From Callipepla californica brunnescens (lineage: Eukaryota; Chordata; Aves; Galliformes; Odontophoridae): a stretch of DNA of 64,000 nucleotides. Location: positions 21,514,437 to 21,578,436 of the forward strand of contig JALIRH010000002.1 of the NCBI GenBank assembly GCA_023055505.1, in the 5' to 3' direction. Shown here piece by piece: positions 36,417 through 47,640 of the stretch; the stretch's first letter is position 1; every line of letters begins with the position of its first letter. The translations under genes were made by a program, and so were the position numbers. Below the pieces are notes generated by a model. It saw only the letters and a program-made list of their open reading frames with translations, had not been told where the DNA came from and searched no databases.

Positions 36417-39400
36417 AAGCTAATTGCTTGAGCTGTTAAAAGGAGTTGGGATCCCAAACTGTTGCTGTGGAGCTACAAACTCACTTCTGAATGCGCTCCA
36501 GAGCATTTTCACCAAGAAAACAAGTAATTATTTTCTGCCCATGGGCTGGGATTTTGAAGGAGGTGGAGTCAGAGAGACTGCCAGCCATGGGCTTGGATTG
36601 CTGCATTGCTCTCTGTCTTTGGTTTATCAGCTTGTGGAAATGTGAGTGTCACATTAAGGACAGCCCCAGGCAGCAGAACTTTGCTTCTGATGGCTGCAGC
36701 GCGATCCCCACCTTGCTGGTAACACAACTTCAGAGCTGTCAGGTTGTGCTATTGCAATTACAGACATAATGAGCTACAGTGGTGTTGTAACCCCTGATAT
36801 TATAGCCATTGTTACCCAAGAGAATGTTGTACAAGGCTCACACTGAAGGGATCCCTGCAAGCATTAGCATTTCCATGGGGCACTCCCAATCCTAAATTCA
36901 AGCATGAGGACACTGAGGTGTGGCAAGACTAAGACTTCAGAAACAAAATACAGAAAAGAATACAGAAGAGAAGGAGATATGAATATGATAATAATTTACA
37001 TCAAAATTAGAGATTTCTAAATTGGTACAGATTTTTTTGGAGAACATGACATTTTTCTCATGAGAGTAAAATATAAAAGGCAGCAAAATCAGTGGTATTA
37101 CAACAGTTCTATAGTATTCACTGTAAAGGATTCCCACTGAAAGTTGTTTCATCTGAGAGCAGGAGAAAGAATGCAGCTATAAACTGGCAAGTGGGAGTTT
37201 AACAGAATCTGAGATATACTGTGCAAAACACCTGTGCCTGTCCCATGTACCCTCTTTCTTTCTGAGCTGTATCTTCTACAAGAAAATAGTTAGATGGAGA
37301 ATTAGGAAGAAGTTGAAATTAAGAGTGAGACGTGCATCTCAAGAGGACAGCTCTATAAAAGGAAATTACTCAGCAGCATTGGGAATACATCAGAAAAAAA
37401 CAAATCCAGGATTTATGGCCCTCGTCAGCTATTTTGGATGAATCAGATCCAAAAGAAAAATCTGAGCTCTGGTGTCTGGAAGAAAGAACAGTACTTAGTC
37501 ATGTGCTGGGGATGGGGATGCTTCAGGCTGAGATGGTAATGTGCCTCAACTACTTTCTTTTGTGACCAGGCCCTGCATAAGCTAGAGAAACACATTGCTC
37601 TCAAGCTGCTGTTTTCCCTGTTTTTGGGAGATCATTTTGCAGGACTGCTGGCCCTGGCTAGCCAACTGGGCTCCTGTAGTAGAGCAGAGGAAGCCCTTCC
37701 CTCCTCAAGCACACATTCCATCTGATTTGTGGATCACTGCTGCGGCCACGGTAGTCACCATAAAGGACTGCTGGGGGTGTCTGTGGTTAGTGCTGATGGG
37801 TGCATCATCCAGGTGGGTGCCTTGGGTATTAGTGGTGAGGAATGGCACAAGGTCATGTTCAGACTTCACTCCATGCTGCAGAACGGTGATATTTTCATTT
37901 AAATGCCAGACATGAAAACAGTGTTTTGTGCAAAGAACAGGATGTGAGCCAATCCAGTTTAGCTCGATATTCTTATTTGAAAGTGTTATTGCGAACTATG
38001 CAGAAAGCACAGTAGCCTGCAGCTTTCAGTTATAAATGATCCTGAAAGATTGCATTGATGTACGCTACTTGTTCCATTTAGGCTGAGCTCCGATTTGCTT
38101 ATAGACCCAGATGAAGTGCCATGCTATGCATGAAGCAATATCATGATATTTTGCAATCGTGCATGATTTGTGGAGATGAACTGTTTGAACTAACAACATG
38201 CGCCATTGCAGCTGAAGTCTAGCTGGTGTTTTCTTTTTCCTTGCACACATATCAAAGCCCCTCTTAATCTCTAGATTACACAAAATGACAAAACCATTCA
38301 GCCATTTCTGGGAGAGCATTTTCAAGGTAGGTCAGTAAGGTGAGACAGGAGCTAGCACCAGCCAGGACAAGTGAGACCCACGGCTCTGGGAAGCCCAGAT
38401 AGCCTCCAGGGATCCTATGTCCTACACAAGTCATGTAGAGAGGTGATCATCTTCAGAGGGGGATTCAGCACCAGAACCTGATATAGGCATCCCAAATTAC
38501 CCTCTGCAAGAGTCACCTTTCTCTATTAACTCACCACAAGGACTTTGGATCCCCCTAAGTAAAACAGATTTTCTCTCAGAGTCTTAGCTTGAACTGAAAG
38601 CATTGTCACCTTGAAGAGAACAGTAGGATGCTGAAACAAGAAATAAACATTGACTAGCTCTGCCTGCTACTAGATCACCATCTAAAAGCTAACTTTTCAA
38701 AGTCAAAGACAGCTTGTAAGTGTTTTCTGGCTCCTCCGGTTCACTAGGGGAGTGAAGAGAAAGTAGGATCCTGAGTGCCTCTGGATAAACATACAAAGGA
38801 ATTGAGCAGAGTACAGTTGAAGAAAACGTGCCATGTTCGTGGCTTTCAGCTTCTGCTCTTGGACTGAGAGGCTTGTTGTGCCTTAAAGCATCATTTTTCA
38901 TCTTTGATTTATCATGAAAAGGCTGTTACGGGAAGTCTGGAGAAAAAGCCCAGCAGCGAGCGGGATGCCGGCTCCGGCCCAAAGATGGTCACGCAGCCCT
39001 CAGGTGCACGACTACCACTGCCCTTGCTCAACACAGAGCCTGAGCAAGGCGGAGGATCTGAGCTTGCTGCCTCCAGCCTCACTCATCCCTGCCTCTTGTT
39101 AACCACTGTTTTGGAACAGTTGCTTAGATACCGCAAGAGCCTGGCTTCGACTTCAGGCAAGTTAATTTGTCATTAAAACTTGACAATACCAAATGTATTC
39201 TGGGGTTGAGACACTTGCAGATGAAAACCACAACATTGGTAGACATCTTTATTAAATCTAACTCAACAAGACTCTTGTCAGAGATGTGGGTGAGCCCCTC
39301 CTTTCCTTCTCCCCCAAGCTCTCACAGATATTTGCAAAAAGGCTTGCTCAGTTTCACATGCTCTTGCCTTGCTGGAGCTAAGCTCAGCTCCATTCATCTC

Positions 39401-42400
39401 TGGCCTCAGCTTCTCAGTGGGATCTCCCGGTGCACACTGTATTTGTCAGTACTCATAGTAACAAGGTTCTACAGCCTAAAGGTCATAGATGCAGACCCAT
39501 CACTCTAGCACTTCACAATCATTTTCTGTTTTTAGGAAGCCACCTGAGATGCAAGCTTTATGGCTTATGACTGACTTCTTCAAGGACAGGTGAACGAAAG
39601 CTCCTCTTTAGAAAGACAAAATTTTACAACATTCTGAGTTAATTGTTTGAGAAAAAAGAAAAGTGGTTCTGCATGAGGAAACCCTCCCATCCTGCTATAC
39701 ACCCCACCCTGTCTGGGACCTGCTTACATTCATGTTGGCAGAATCCCTTGAATCTGCTTGTAGTGACCTTCTTGGCCTCCAGCAGGTAAAAAATAGCTGA
39801 AAGAATAAAACATTTCTAATTCTTGTGTAGCTTTTCCAGATTTTTTGACAATTATCATTGATCAAAAGCTGTCACAGACCCCTTATCCTGGATAAAAGCT
39901 AGCTTATCTATCTCTCATGTTTCTTTCTCATATATCCAGAAAAAATATTGCCATTTAAACAGTAACAGGACCTGGTTACTGTGCTCTTCTGAAGTGCTTT
40001 TGAGAGTGATAACTCAAAAATGCTTCTGTGGTTTTATCCTTCACACTAATATACTGATGGTTGTGTAGGAGTCTTGCAGCAGCTTGTCCTGCTGTAGATG
40101 TTGATTTAAGAACTGTGTTGTCTCTGGCTGTCTGAGGCCAGAACTGGGCTGTTGGGATCCCTAGAAGAGCAGCCACATAATGCTGGGCTACTCTCCCTCT
40201 TCACTGAGTACATCCATGATTCGATTTACTCAGAATCACAAATTTGATTGGATGTCACCATCTGTGAAAATGTTTGTGAAATACAAGTTCACTGGACCAA
40301 ATCTTGCAGTCTTTAACTGTTCCCAAGAAGAACAATTGAAAGGGCCTTACTTCAGTGAAAATCAGACCACTCTTTCATTGTTTCCTTATTAATATCTCTC
40401 TCTCATCCTAACATCTGAAAAATGGGGCCCTTCTTTCCCTTGGGAATCATTTAAAATGGTGTAACATGTCACTAAGAACAAATAACCTAAGAAAAGTGCT
40501 GTAGACAACATTTTAATGAGCTTTATCAGATGATGAAAAATATAAAGCTTCCCCGCGCAGTCGTGGGGAAGCCATGAATCTTGATCTTGACAGTGGCTCT
40601 GGAAACAAAATAAGGCAAAACAGATAAGGTTTTTAAGTCTCTGCTTTCAACCTTGAAAACAAGAATATCTGACCTTACTTGCTCTATATGAAAACTGTCT
40701 GTGTCTGCAGATACTTATGATGCTCTTCCTTGTGTTACCTACTTCTAAAATGAATTGTAGTTTTGAGCCATCATGACAGAGTAGAGCAGGAAATGTATGA
40801 CAAACAGGGTACTTATTTTTACTTTGACACGCTTCTAAAGAAAATAACTTTTAATGAAATCTTGTCCATAAAGACTTCCTAAAAAGCAATTTAAAAGAAA
40901 GAAAATCCTTTCACCATTGGAACAAAACGGCCTATTTCTTCACTTAGGCATACTTGGTTTTCTTAATCAAAATTATAAAGGGTACAAAGGAGGTCTTAAA
41001 CTGAAATTGAGAGTGTTTGTCACTTGACATGTCCAAGCAAATGGCAAATTGTACAAACAGCTGGAAGAAGAATGTGTTGGATCTCAGGAGGCTGCCTTAC
41101 TGTGCTTTTCATATCTGGAGATTCACTGGATACAAGGAATCGCATCTCCCCACTAAGCCTCACAGTATGTTTATCGTTGCTCAGTTTTACTGACTAGTGA
41201 TTTTTCAAGCTACCTTCTGTTTCATCATTAAGGATTTTGCAGTTTATGAACTCTGTAAAAACCTGTTAAGAGAATGATAGAGTGATAGAATAACCTGAGC
41301 GGGAATGGATCCACAAGGACTATTAAGTCTGACTGCTGGAGAAAAATTAGATGAACTGAATCAATTAAGTTGTTCACATCAATTATCATCAAACAAATAA
41401 TAATAAAAAAAAACCATCCAGTTGTTTTATAAGATGAAAAATGAAATTGTGATTTAGTACTGCTTTTAGTTCACCTCAGACAAGATGCTTCTCTTAGCGT
41501 GACTCTGTCCTTACTGTAAGAATAAACACAAAGTAGTTACTGTAAAAAGAAGATAAATGACCTTAAATGGACAGCAGATTTCCCTGTTGGTAATCCCCAA
41601 GTGAAATAAAAGCAGGCTGTGTTGACAGCTTTGTGGTGTTAGGGAAGAGAAGGGAAGTTGATAGATTTGAACTGATACAACAATTTGAAACTGTGTGCCA
41701 GTACATATAAGCGTAGTAATGCCCAAACCGTACAATGTTTTAGTGACAATTATAATATTTTTTAATAAAGGCACATACTAGGGTGCCTTCAGCAAAGTGT
41801 CAAAAATCCAAATGCTACAACGGGAAACATACAGAAGGGATAACCCCTTATCTAATATGAAAACAATGAGCTTCAGGTAAGATTAAAATAAACAGACCGT
41901 TTATAAGTTACTGCAGGAAGATTTGGAAAGACAAACTCATTGTTTATTAACTAGCAGTAGTAAAGTCTGCATCTGTCAGGACACCTACTGACAGATTTAT
42001 TTCTGAGTGTAACTGAGAGAATCTATTTTTAGAGAGGGGTAGTATATTTTTCTTGCAATTTGAAAGTTCAGCAGGAAGAAATAACTCAATCTTGTACAAA
42101 ATTCCAAAGGCAGTGTTGTAGTTTTATGAGCAGTAGATTTTACCAAGATTAGCACGTTGCGCAGCAAATGTTAAATAAAGAGGTTTGCTTTTTAAAGAAA
42201 GGAAATGCTTAAAAAAAGAAAATATTGAAGTTCTATTAAAGTTCCTGCAATCAAGCTAGCAAAAGAGGAGGTTTAAAGGCATGCTGGGAGGAGGGCATTT
42301 TGTTCCCAGTGGATAAAGTCTTCTTAGTATCATTAACACTCCTGTGTGACCATAAGATCCCTTCTCAAAAATGTGCTTCAATTTTGTGTGACAAGAGGAA

Positions 42401-43539
42401 GGGAAAAACTCAATCTTTATATTTAAGATACTTTTGAATAATGAGAGCATAAGGTGGGGTGAACACTGGAACTGAGTTGTTGGTATCTTCGTGGTAGAAA
42501 TTTAGGGTGACCCTATCCAACCAGTAGCACAAAGTCTATGCTGTCTCAGTGCTGAAAGATTGTGGCTGGAGAAAACTGGTTGGAATTCATCAGTACTCAC
42601 CCATCCAGGGAATTAAATTCAAAATGTGAAGGTCGAGTGTCTCATCCTCAAGTATAACGAAGAGAAACAATGAAGACCGTGTTAAACAAATACACTGTGG
42701 TTTGGAAATAGTCTCCCACCTCCAAAAATTACTGAGAATATTAGGGATTTGAGTGAACAGATGTCTTCACAAAAAAAAAAAAAAGAAAAAGAAAGAAAAA
42801 GGTGGAAAATGTTCATACCATTAAGCAAACAAGCACCAAAAACACATTCTGACCATAAATATTTTCTATTTTGAAATATCATTAGTATATTGCGTTAGTG
42901 GCAGGAGCTGAAATTCAGCTGTTTCTGTCCAACCTCCTCTGAGGTCTGGACTTCTTCAGGGGAGGATGTCACCCTGAGTGCGCTGGAGAGCTGAGCAAGA
43001 AAAGCCACAAGCTGCCTGTGGGAGGAAAGGGAAGGGGAAATATGGTTCTAGGAGGAACGAGCAGAGGCAATTTAAAAAATACGATTTAGCTCAAAAGGTT
43101 TGGATTGTTTGATAAAGACCTTGAAACACCCACAAGATCTTTCCCCATCCTTTCTCCTGGCATAAATGCATTTTCCAATCTCCTGCCCTGCTCACAGTTT
43201 ATCAGCGGTGGCAAATTGCTCTATATCTCAAAGAAAAGATAACAAAATGAGTGTCAGGTGTAATGATAGGAAAAAATTGTATTTTATCAAGGACCTCATG
43301 TGGATTGACTGCAACTAGGGATCCTGGCAGAGAGGTAAAACAGAACCAACTCCCCCAGAACTGAGGCCTGACCCACGGAACAGGGCTGTTTGGTCAGTGT
43401 GCATGCATAACAGCAACCCTTAGGGAGTGCTGGGAACCAGATATGCTCATGAGAATGGCACGCTTGGCAATTCGCACTGGGCAGGGAGGGTTCTCTCTTC
43501 TTCTCTCTCTCCCCCTTTAAGATCTCTAGGGTGCTGCTC
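36417..43539. other. Intergenic sequence, about 7.1 kb, no gene seen
   Basis: Largely unique, AT-rich DNA free of recognisable CR1. An A-rich tract lies at 42771-42801. Frames above 100 codons (37595-37915 +, 39167-39508 +) have no recognised domain. The upstream limit of the next CR1 is uncertain and may lie up to 250 bp earlier. Confidence 0.6.
42771..42801. repeat. A14 followed by (GAAAA)n
   Basis: A run of 14 A bases, then gaaaaagaaagaaaaag. Confidence 0.9.
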
Positions 43540-43544
43540 CCTCT

Positions 43545-44690
43545 TTAATTATCATGATAGGCACCTGGTGCAGTGGCTGGGCTGAGGCAGTGACCCAGAC
43601 TGAGGGGACACAGCCTTTCTGGGCTCATGTGTGCACTCAGGTGGACAACCTGAAGGGTGAGGCAGCAGTCCAAACTACTGACTGTGAGGAGCTCCTTAAT
43701 CTGGAGGTCCCCCTGGGTCATGAGGGAGGAGAAGGCTGTCATGACTGCAGGTGCGTCCTGCTCAAGGAACTGCTTGAGTGGATGGATGGGCTGCAGTGAG
43801 AAACTGGCGGCCTGATGGGCTCCCAGGAATCTTTGAGGGAGACAGATAGAAGGAGGTGTGAATCTATCCCCACTATAGACATGCAGCCTCCTCCTGCAAG
43901 TGGAAGTAGTCAGTTCAGCTGCACACCTCCAGGACAGAGGGCTAGACAACCTGTGAGAGGGAAGGGGCTGGGACCCTCATCTCTGCTCGAAGCAGAGGGA
44001 GACACCTGCTCCCAGCACTCACCATGCCACTATCCCCTGCAGTGTCCCTGGATAATAGATTTGAGGCTCTCAGGCTGGAGACGGCCCATACAGTCCAAAC
44101 CCATGCCCCAGAAAGCACATTGAGAATATGGGGAGTAACAAGAATAGGGAGTGGGTCCAGCCAGGACACTACATCAGTACCAGTGCCACCAAAAGAAAGG
44201 GCGGAGAGTCTTAGTAATTGAGGACTCCTTACTGGGGGCACTGAGGCTCCCATTTGCTGCCCAGATAATCTCTCTGGAGAGGTGTGCTGTCTTCCTAATG
44301 TTAGAGATGTTGGGAAGGTTCTACCACAGCTCATTAAACTGGAAGACTACTATCCTTTTATTCAGGCTGGGTACCAGGATGCTGCAATGAGGAAACTGAA
44401 GAATATTAAAAAGGACTTTGCATCCCTTGGAAAGACATTGGAGGGATCAGGGGTGCGGGCAGTGTTCTCCTCTGTCCTTCTTACTGGTTGCTGGGATCCA
44501 GGAAGATGGAGGAGAACACGTCAGGTAAAAGACTGTCTGAGGAGGTGGTGTGTTGATCAAGGATTTGGATATTTTGATCTTGGGTAGGCCTTTGAGAAAC
44601 CAAGTATGTGGCTCCTCATAGACTCCAACTGAGCAAGTAGGGCACAACTGTTCCGGAGGGCAAACTCTCTGGACTGATTACCAGGGCTTT
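43545..44690 (+). pseudogene. CR1 ORF1 remnant with SGNH-esterase-like domain
   Basis: ORF1 of CR1 encodes a nucleic-acid-binding protein with a C-terminal lipase/esterase-like domain. Here the block-I segment reads VIEDSLLGAL near 44209-44240, where the family has a GDS core, so the Gly is replaced by Glu. In another frame, CCLPNVRDVGKVLPQLIK, EDYYPF and AAMRKLKNIKKDF (44282-44587) continue the domain, which shows a frameshift between about 44240 and 44290. The part before 44.15 kb has open frames but little that I recognise, so its assignment to ORF1 rests on position. Confidence 0.7.
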
Positions 44691-44849
44691 AAACTAGGTT
44701 CAACAGAGAAAGGGAGGGGAGTTAGATGTAACAGAGAAGGGCTGAGAGAATTTCTCAGTGTTGGAGATTGCAGGGAAAAAGCCTCTGAGATGTCCCATAG
44801 AGTCATACAAGGACTCCTCAGAGAAGATTGTGTTGTCAATACCCCCTCC

Positions 44850-45640
44850 AAAGTTCTGCTACTTTCCTAACGTGTCTACATAACCAATGCATGTAGCATG
44901 GGAAATAAACAGGATGAGCTGGGGATCTGTGTATGGTTGCAGGGCAATGATCTCATGGCAACCACAGATGCATGATGGAAGAGCTTGCATGAATGGAATG
45001 CTATCATGGAGGGCTATGTCCTTTTTCAGAAGGACTGGCTGTAGGAGTTGCCCTTTATGTGAGAGACCAATGAGAACTGTAATGAGCTCCACCCAGGAGA
45101 GAGTGAAGAATGTGTGGAGAGAAAATTAAGGGGCAGGCTGGTATGGCTGATATCACTGTGGAGTGTACTACAGGTCACCAGATCAGGAAGATGAAGTCAA
45201 TGAGGCCTTCTACAAGCAGGTGAAAGTTACCTCACAATCCCATGCACTGGTTCTCATGGGGGACTTTAATCATCCAGATATCTGTTGGGTAAACAACGTG
45301 GCCAGGCACATGTGGTCCAGATGGTTCCTGTAATGCACTGAAGATAACTTTCTTACACAGGTGGTGGAGGAGCCAACAAGGCAGGGGGTGCTTCTGGACC
45401 TTGTTCTTTCCAACAGGGATGGGCCCGTTATGGAAGTGAAGGTGGGGGACAGCTTGGAATACAGATCATGAGATGGTGAATTCAAGATCATGTGTGGTAG
45501 AAGGGAAAAAGTAGGACTGCTATCCTGGACTTTCGGAGAGCTAACTTTGACCTTTTCCAGGTCCTATGTGGAGGAATCTCATGTGCTAGAGTGCTTGAAG
45601 GTAAGGGGGCCTGTGAGAATTGGGCAACGTTTAAACAGCA
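44850..45640 (+). pseudogene. CR1 ORF2 remnant: APE-type endonuclease domain
   Basis: The N-terminal motif TNACSMGNKQDELG is readable from 44883. In the same frame the family's TETW catalytic segment reads TDA followed by a TGA stop at 44973-44975, so the catalytic Glu is changed and the chain is cut. Downstream, MGDFNHPDICW (45256 on) preserves the GDFN catalytic motif in another frame. The terminal SDH region near 45464 has lost about two bases (acagatcatgagatggtg). Confidence 0.85.
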
Positions 45641-45649
45641 CTTCTTCTG

Positions 45650-47560
45650 ACCTCAAGATTGGTGCATTCCTAAGAGTAGGAAATCAGGGAAGGGATATGA
45701 GACCTGTGTGGATGAGCAAGGAGCTTGTGGATACGATCAAAGGGAAGAAGAAGGTCTATGAAATGTGGAAAAAGGGCCTGTCCTCTTGGGAGGAGCATAG
45801 AAGTATTGTCAGGGCCTGCAGGGAAGAGATGAGGAAAGCTAATGCTCACCTGGAGCTGAAGCTGGTGAAGGAGATAAAGGATAATTAGAAGGGTTTTTGT
45901 TTGTTTGTTTGTTTGTTTTTTAAGTGAGGATAATGTGGGTCCCCTTCTGAATGAGGGAGGTGCCCTGGTAATGGGGGATTCTGAAAAGGTGAAGATTCTG
46001 AATGCCTTCTTTGCTTTGTTCTTTGCTTCAGAGACTCCAATTTGTGACTCCTTGACACTGGAGGGAAGACAGAGAGTCCAGGAATTGGAGAGCTTCCCTC
46101 TGGATGAGGAGGGGATGGTCCGGGAGCATCTGGGTGGGATCAATGTGCACAAATCCATAGGCAGTGATGGGATGCGTCCATGTGTGCTGAGGGAGCTGGC
46201 AGAGGTGATTATCAAAACACTCTCTATCATCTTTGACAGGTCTTGGAGAACGGGAGAGGCGTCTACTTTTCAAAAAGGGCAAGCAGGAGGAACCAGGAAA
46301 CTACAGGCCAGTCAGTCTCACCTTTGTCCCTGGAAAAGTGATGGAACAGCTTGTTCTGCATGCCATCTCCAAGAAATTGGAAGAGAAGAAGGTCATCAGG
46401 AATAGTCAGCATGGGTTCACCAAGAGAAAATCATGCTCAACCAACCTCATAGCCTTCTATGATGGCATCACCAGCTGGGCAGATGGGAGAGACAGCAGTG
46501 GATGATGTCTGCCTTTACTTCAGCAAGGCTTTTGATACTGTCTCCATGACATACTGCAAATTAAGCTGAGAAAGTGTGGGATAGATCAGTGAACAGCCGG
46601 GTGGGTTGAGAACTGGCTGACTGGCCTAGCTTAGAGGGTGGTGATTGGTGGTGTAGAGTCTGGTTGGAGACCTATGTCTAGTGGTGTTCCAAGGGATCAG
46701 TGCTGGGTTCAGTCCTGTTCAGTAAATTCATCAACAACCTTGATGAGTGGATAGTATCTATCCTCAGTAAGTACACTGATGACACAAAGCTGGGAGGAGT
46801 GGATGACACACCAGAAGGTTGTGCTACCATTCAGCAAGACCTGGACAGACTGGAGAGCTGGGCAGCAATAAACCAGACGAAGCTGAACAAAAGCAAGTGT
46901 AGAGTCTTGCACCTGGGAAGGAGTAACCACATGCACTGGTACAGACTGGGACATGACTTGCTGGAGAGGAACTCTGCAGAAAAGGACCTGGGGGTCTTGG
47001 TGGATGACAGGTTGGCCATGAGCCAGCAGTGTGCCCTGGTGGCCAAGAAGGCCAGTAGGATCCTGGGGTGCATTAAAAAACTGTGGCCAGTGGGTGAAGG
47101 GAGGTGATCCTCCTCCTCTACTCTGCCCTGGTGAGGCCTCACCTGGAATACTGTGTCCAGTTCTGGGCTCCCTGGTACAAAAAAGATAAGGATCTCCTGG
47201 AAAGAGTCCAGTGGAGGGCCACAGAGATAATAAAGGGCCTGGAGCACCTCTCTTACGAGGAAAGGCTGAGAGACCTGGGTCTGTTCAGCCTTGAGAAGAC
47301 TCAGAGGTGATCTTATTAATGTTTATATATGTATTAAGTGTAGGAGTCAAAGGGACGTGGCAAAAATCTTTTCAGCAGTGTATGGGGACAGGTCAGCGGG
47401 AAATGGCCATAAACTTGAACATAAGAATTTCCACACCTATGTGTGAAGGAGCTTCTTTCATTGTGAGGCTGCCCAGAGAGGTTGTGGAGTCTCCTTCTCT
47501 GGAGATATTCAAGACCCACCTGGACGCCTACCTGTGCAGCCTACTGTAGGGAGCCTGCTT
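45650..47560 (+). pseudogene. CR1 ORF2 remnant: reverse transcriptase and C-terminal region
   Basis: Recognisable segments in order are: HKSIGSDGMRPCVLRELAE (about 46150-46205), ETGNYRPVSLT-like text with GKVMEQL and NSQHGFTKRKSC (46280-46435), the finger/palm block LGSVLFSKFINNLDEW (46703 on) and the catalytic box YTDD at 46772-46783. Then come KCRVLHLGRSNHM, AEKDLGVLVDDRLAMS and [13 protein letters not shown] (47113 on), ending with REVVESPSLEIFKTHLDAY. It is broken by the (GTTT)n tract at 45895-45921 and by several frameshifts. The family box is usually Y/FADD, so the second residue here is Thr. Confidence 0.92.
45895..45921. repeat. (GTTT)n microsatellite inside CR1 ORF2
   Basis: About five GTTT units placed just after codons for an EIKDN segment, at the site where CR1 ORF2 normally has codons for a GFY-type motif. 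Confidence 0.9.
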
Positions 47561-47640
47561 TGCAAGGTAGTTGTACTCGATGATCTCTGGAGGTCCCTTC
47601 TAACCCTTACAATTCTGTGATTCTCTTGATTGTGTGATTT

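Larger units (their letters stand above)
43540..47640 (+). mobile_element. Nearly complete, decayed CR1 LINE (about 4.1 kb)
   Basis: A non-LTR retrotransposon with remnants of both proteins in the expected order: ORF1 with an esterase-like domain, then ORF2 with an APE endonuclease, a reverse transcriptase and the C-terminal region. It ends with the CR1 3' terminus at about 47600-47640 (acaattctgtgattctc). Full-length CR1 is about 4.5 kb, so only the extreme 5' part seems missing or unrecognised. Frameshifts, stops and a (GTTT)n tract break it into frames at 44151-44390, 44282-44587, 45490-45888, 45905-46405, 46233-46505, 46700-47107, 47104-47310 and 47307-47549. It cannot be active. The 5' limit is approximate. 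Confidence 0.9.

Noticed and set aside
37595..37915. 106-codon + strand frame with many Trp and Cys residues
   Set aside because: Composition and length are compatible with chance, and no family or exon structure supports it.
43545..43949. 134-codon minus-strand open frame
   Set aside because: It lies antisense to the 5' part of the CR1 element and has no recognised domain.
45670..46230. 186-codon minus-strand open frame, the longest in the window
   Set aside because: It is antisense to CR1 ORF2 codons that are clearly readable on the + strand, so it is a shadow.
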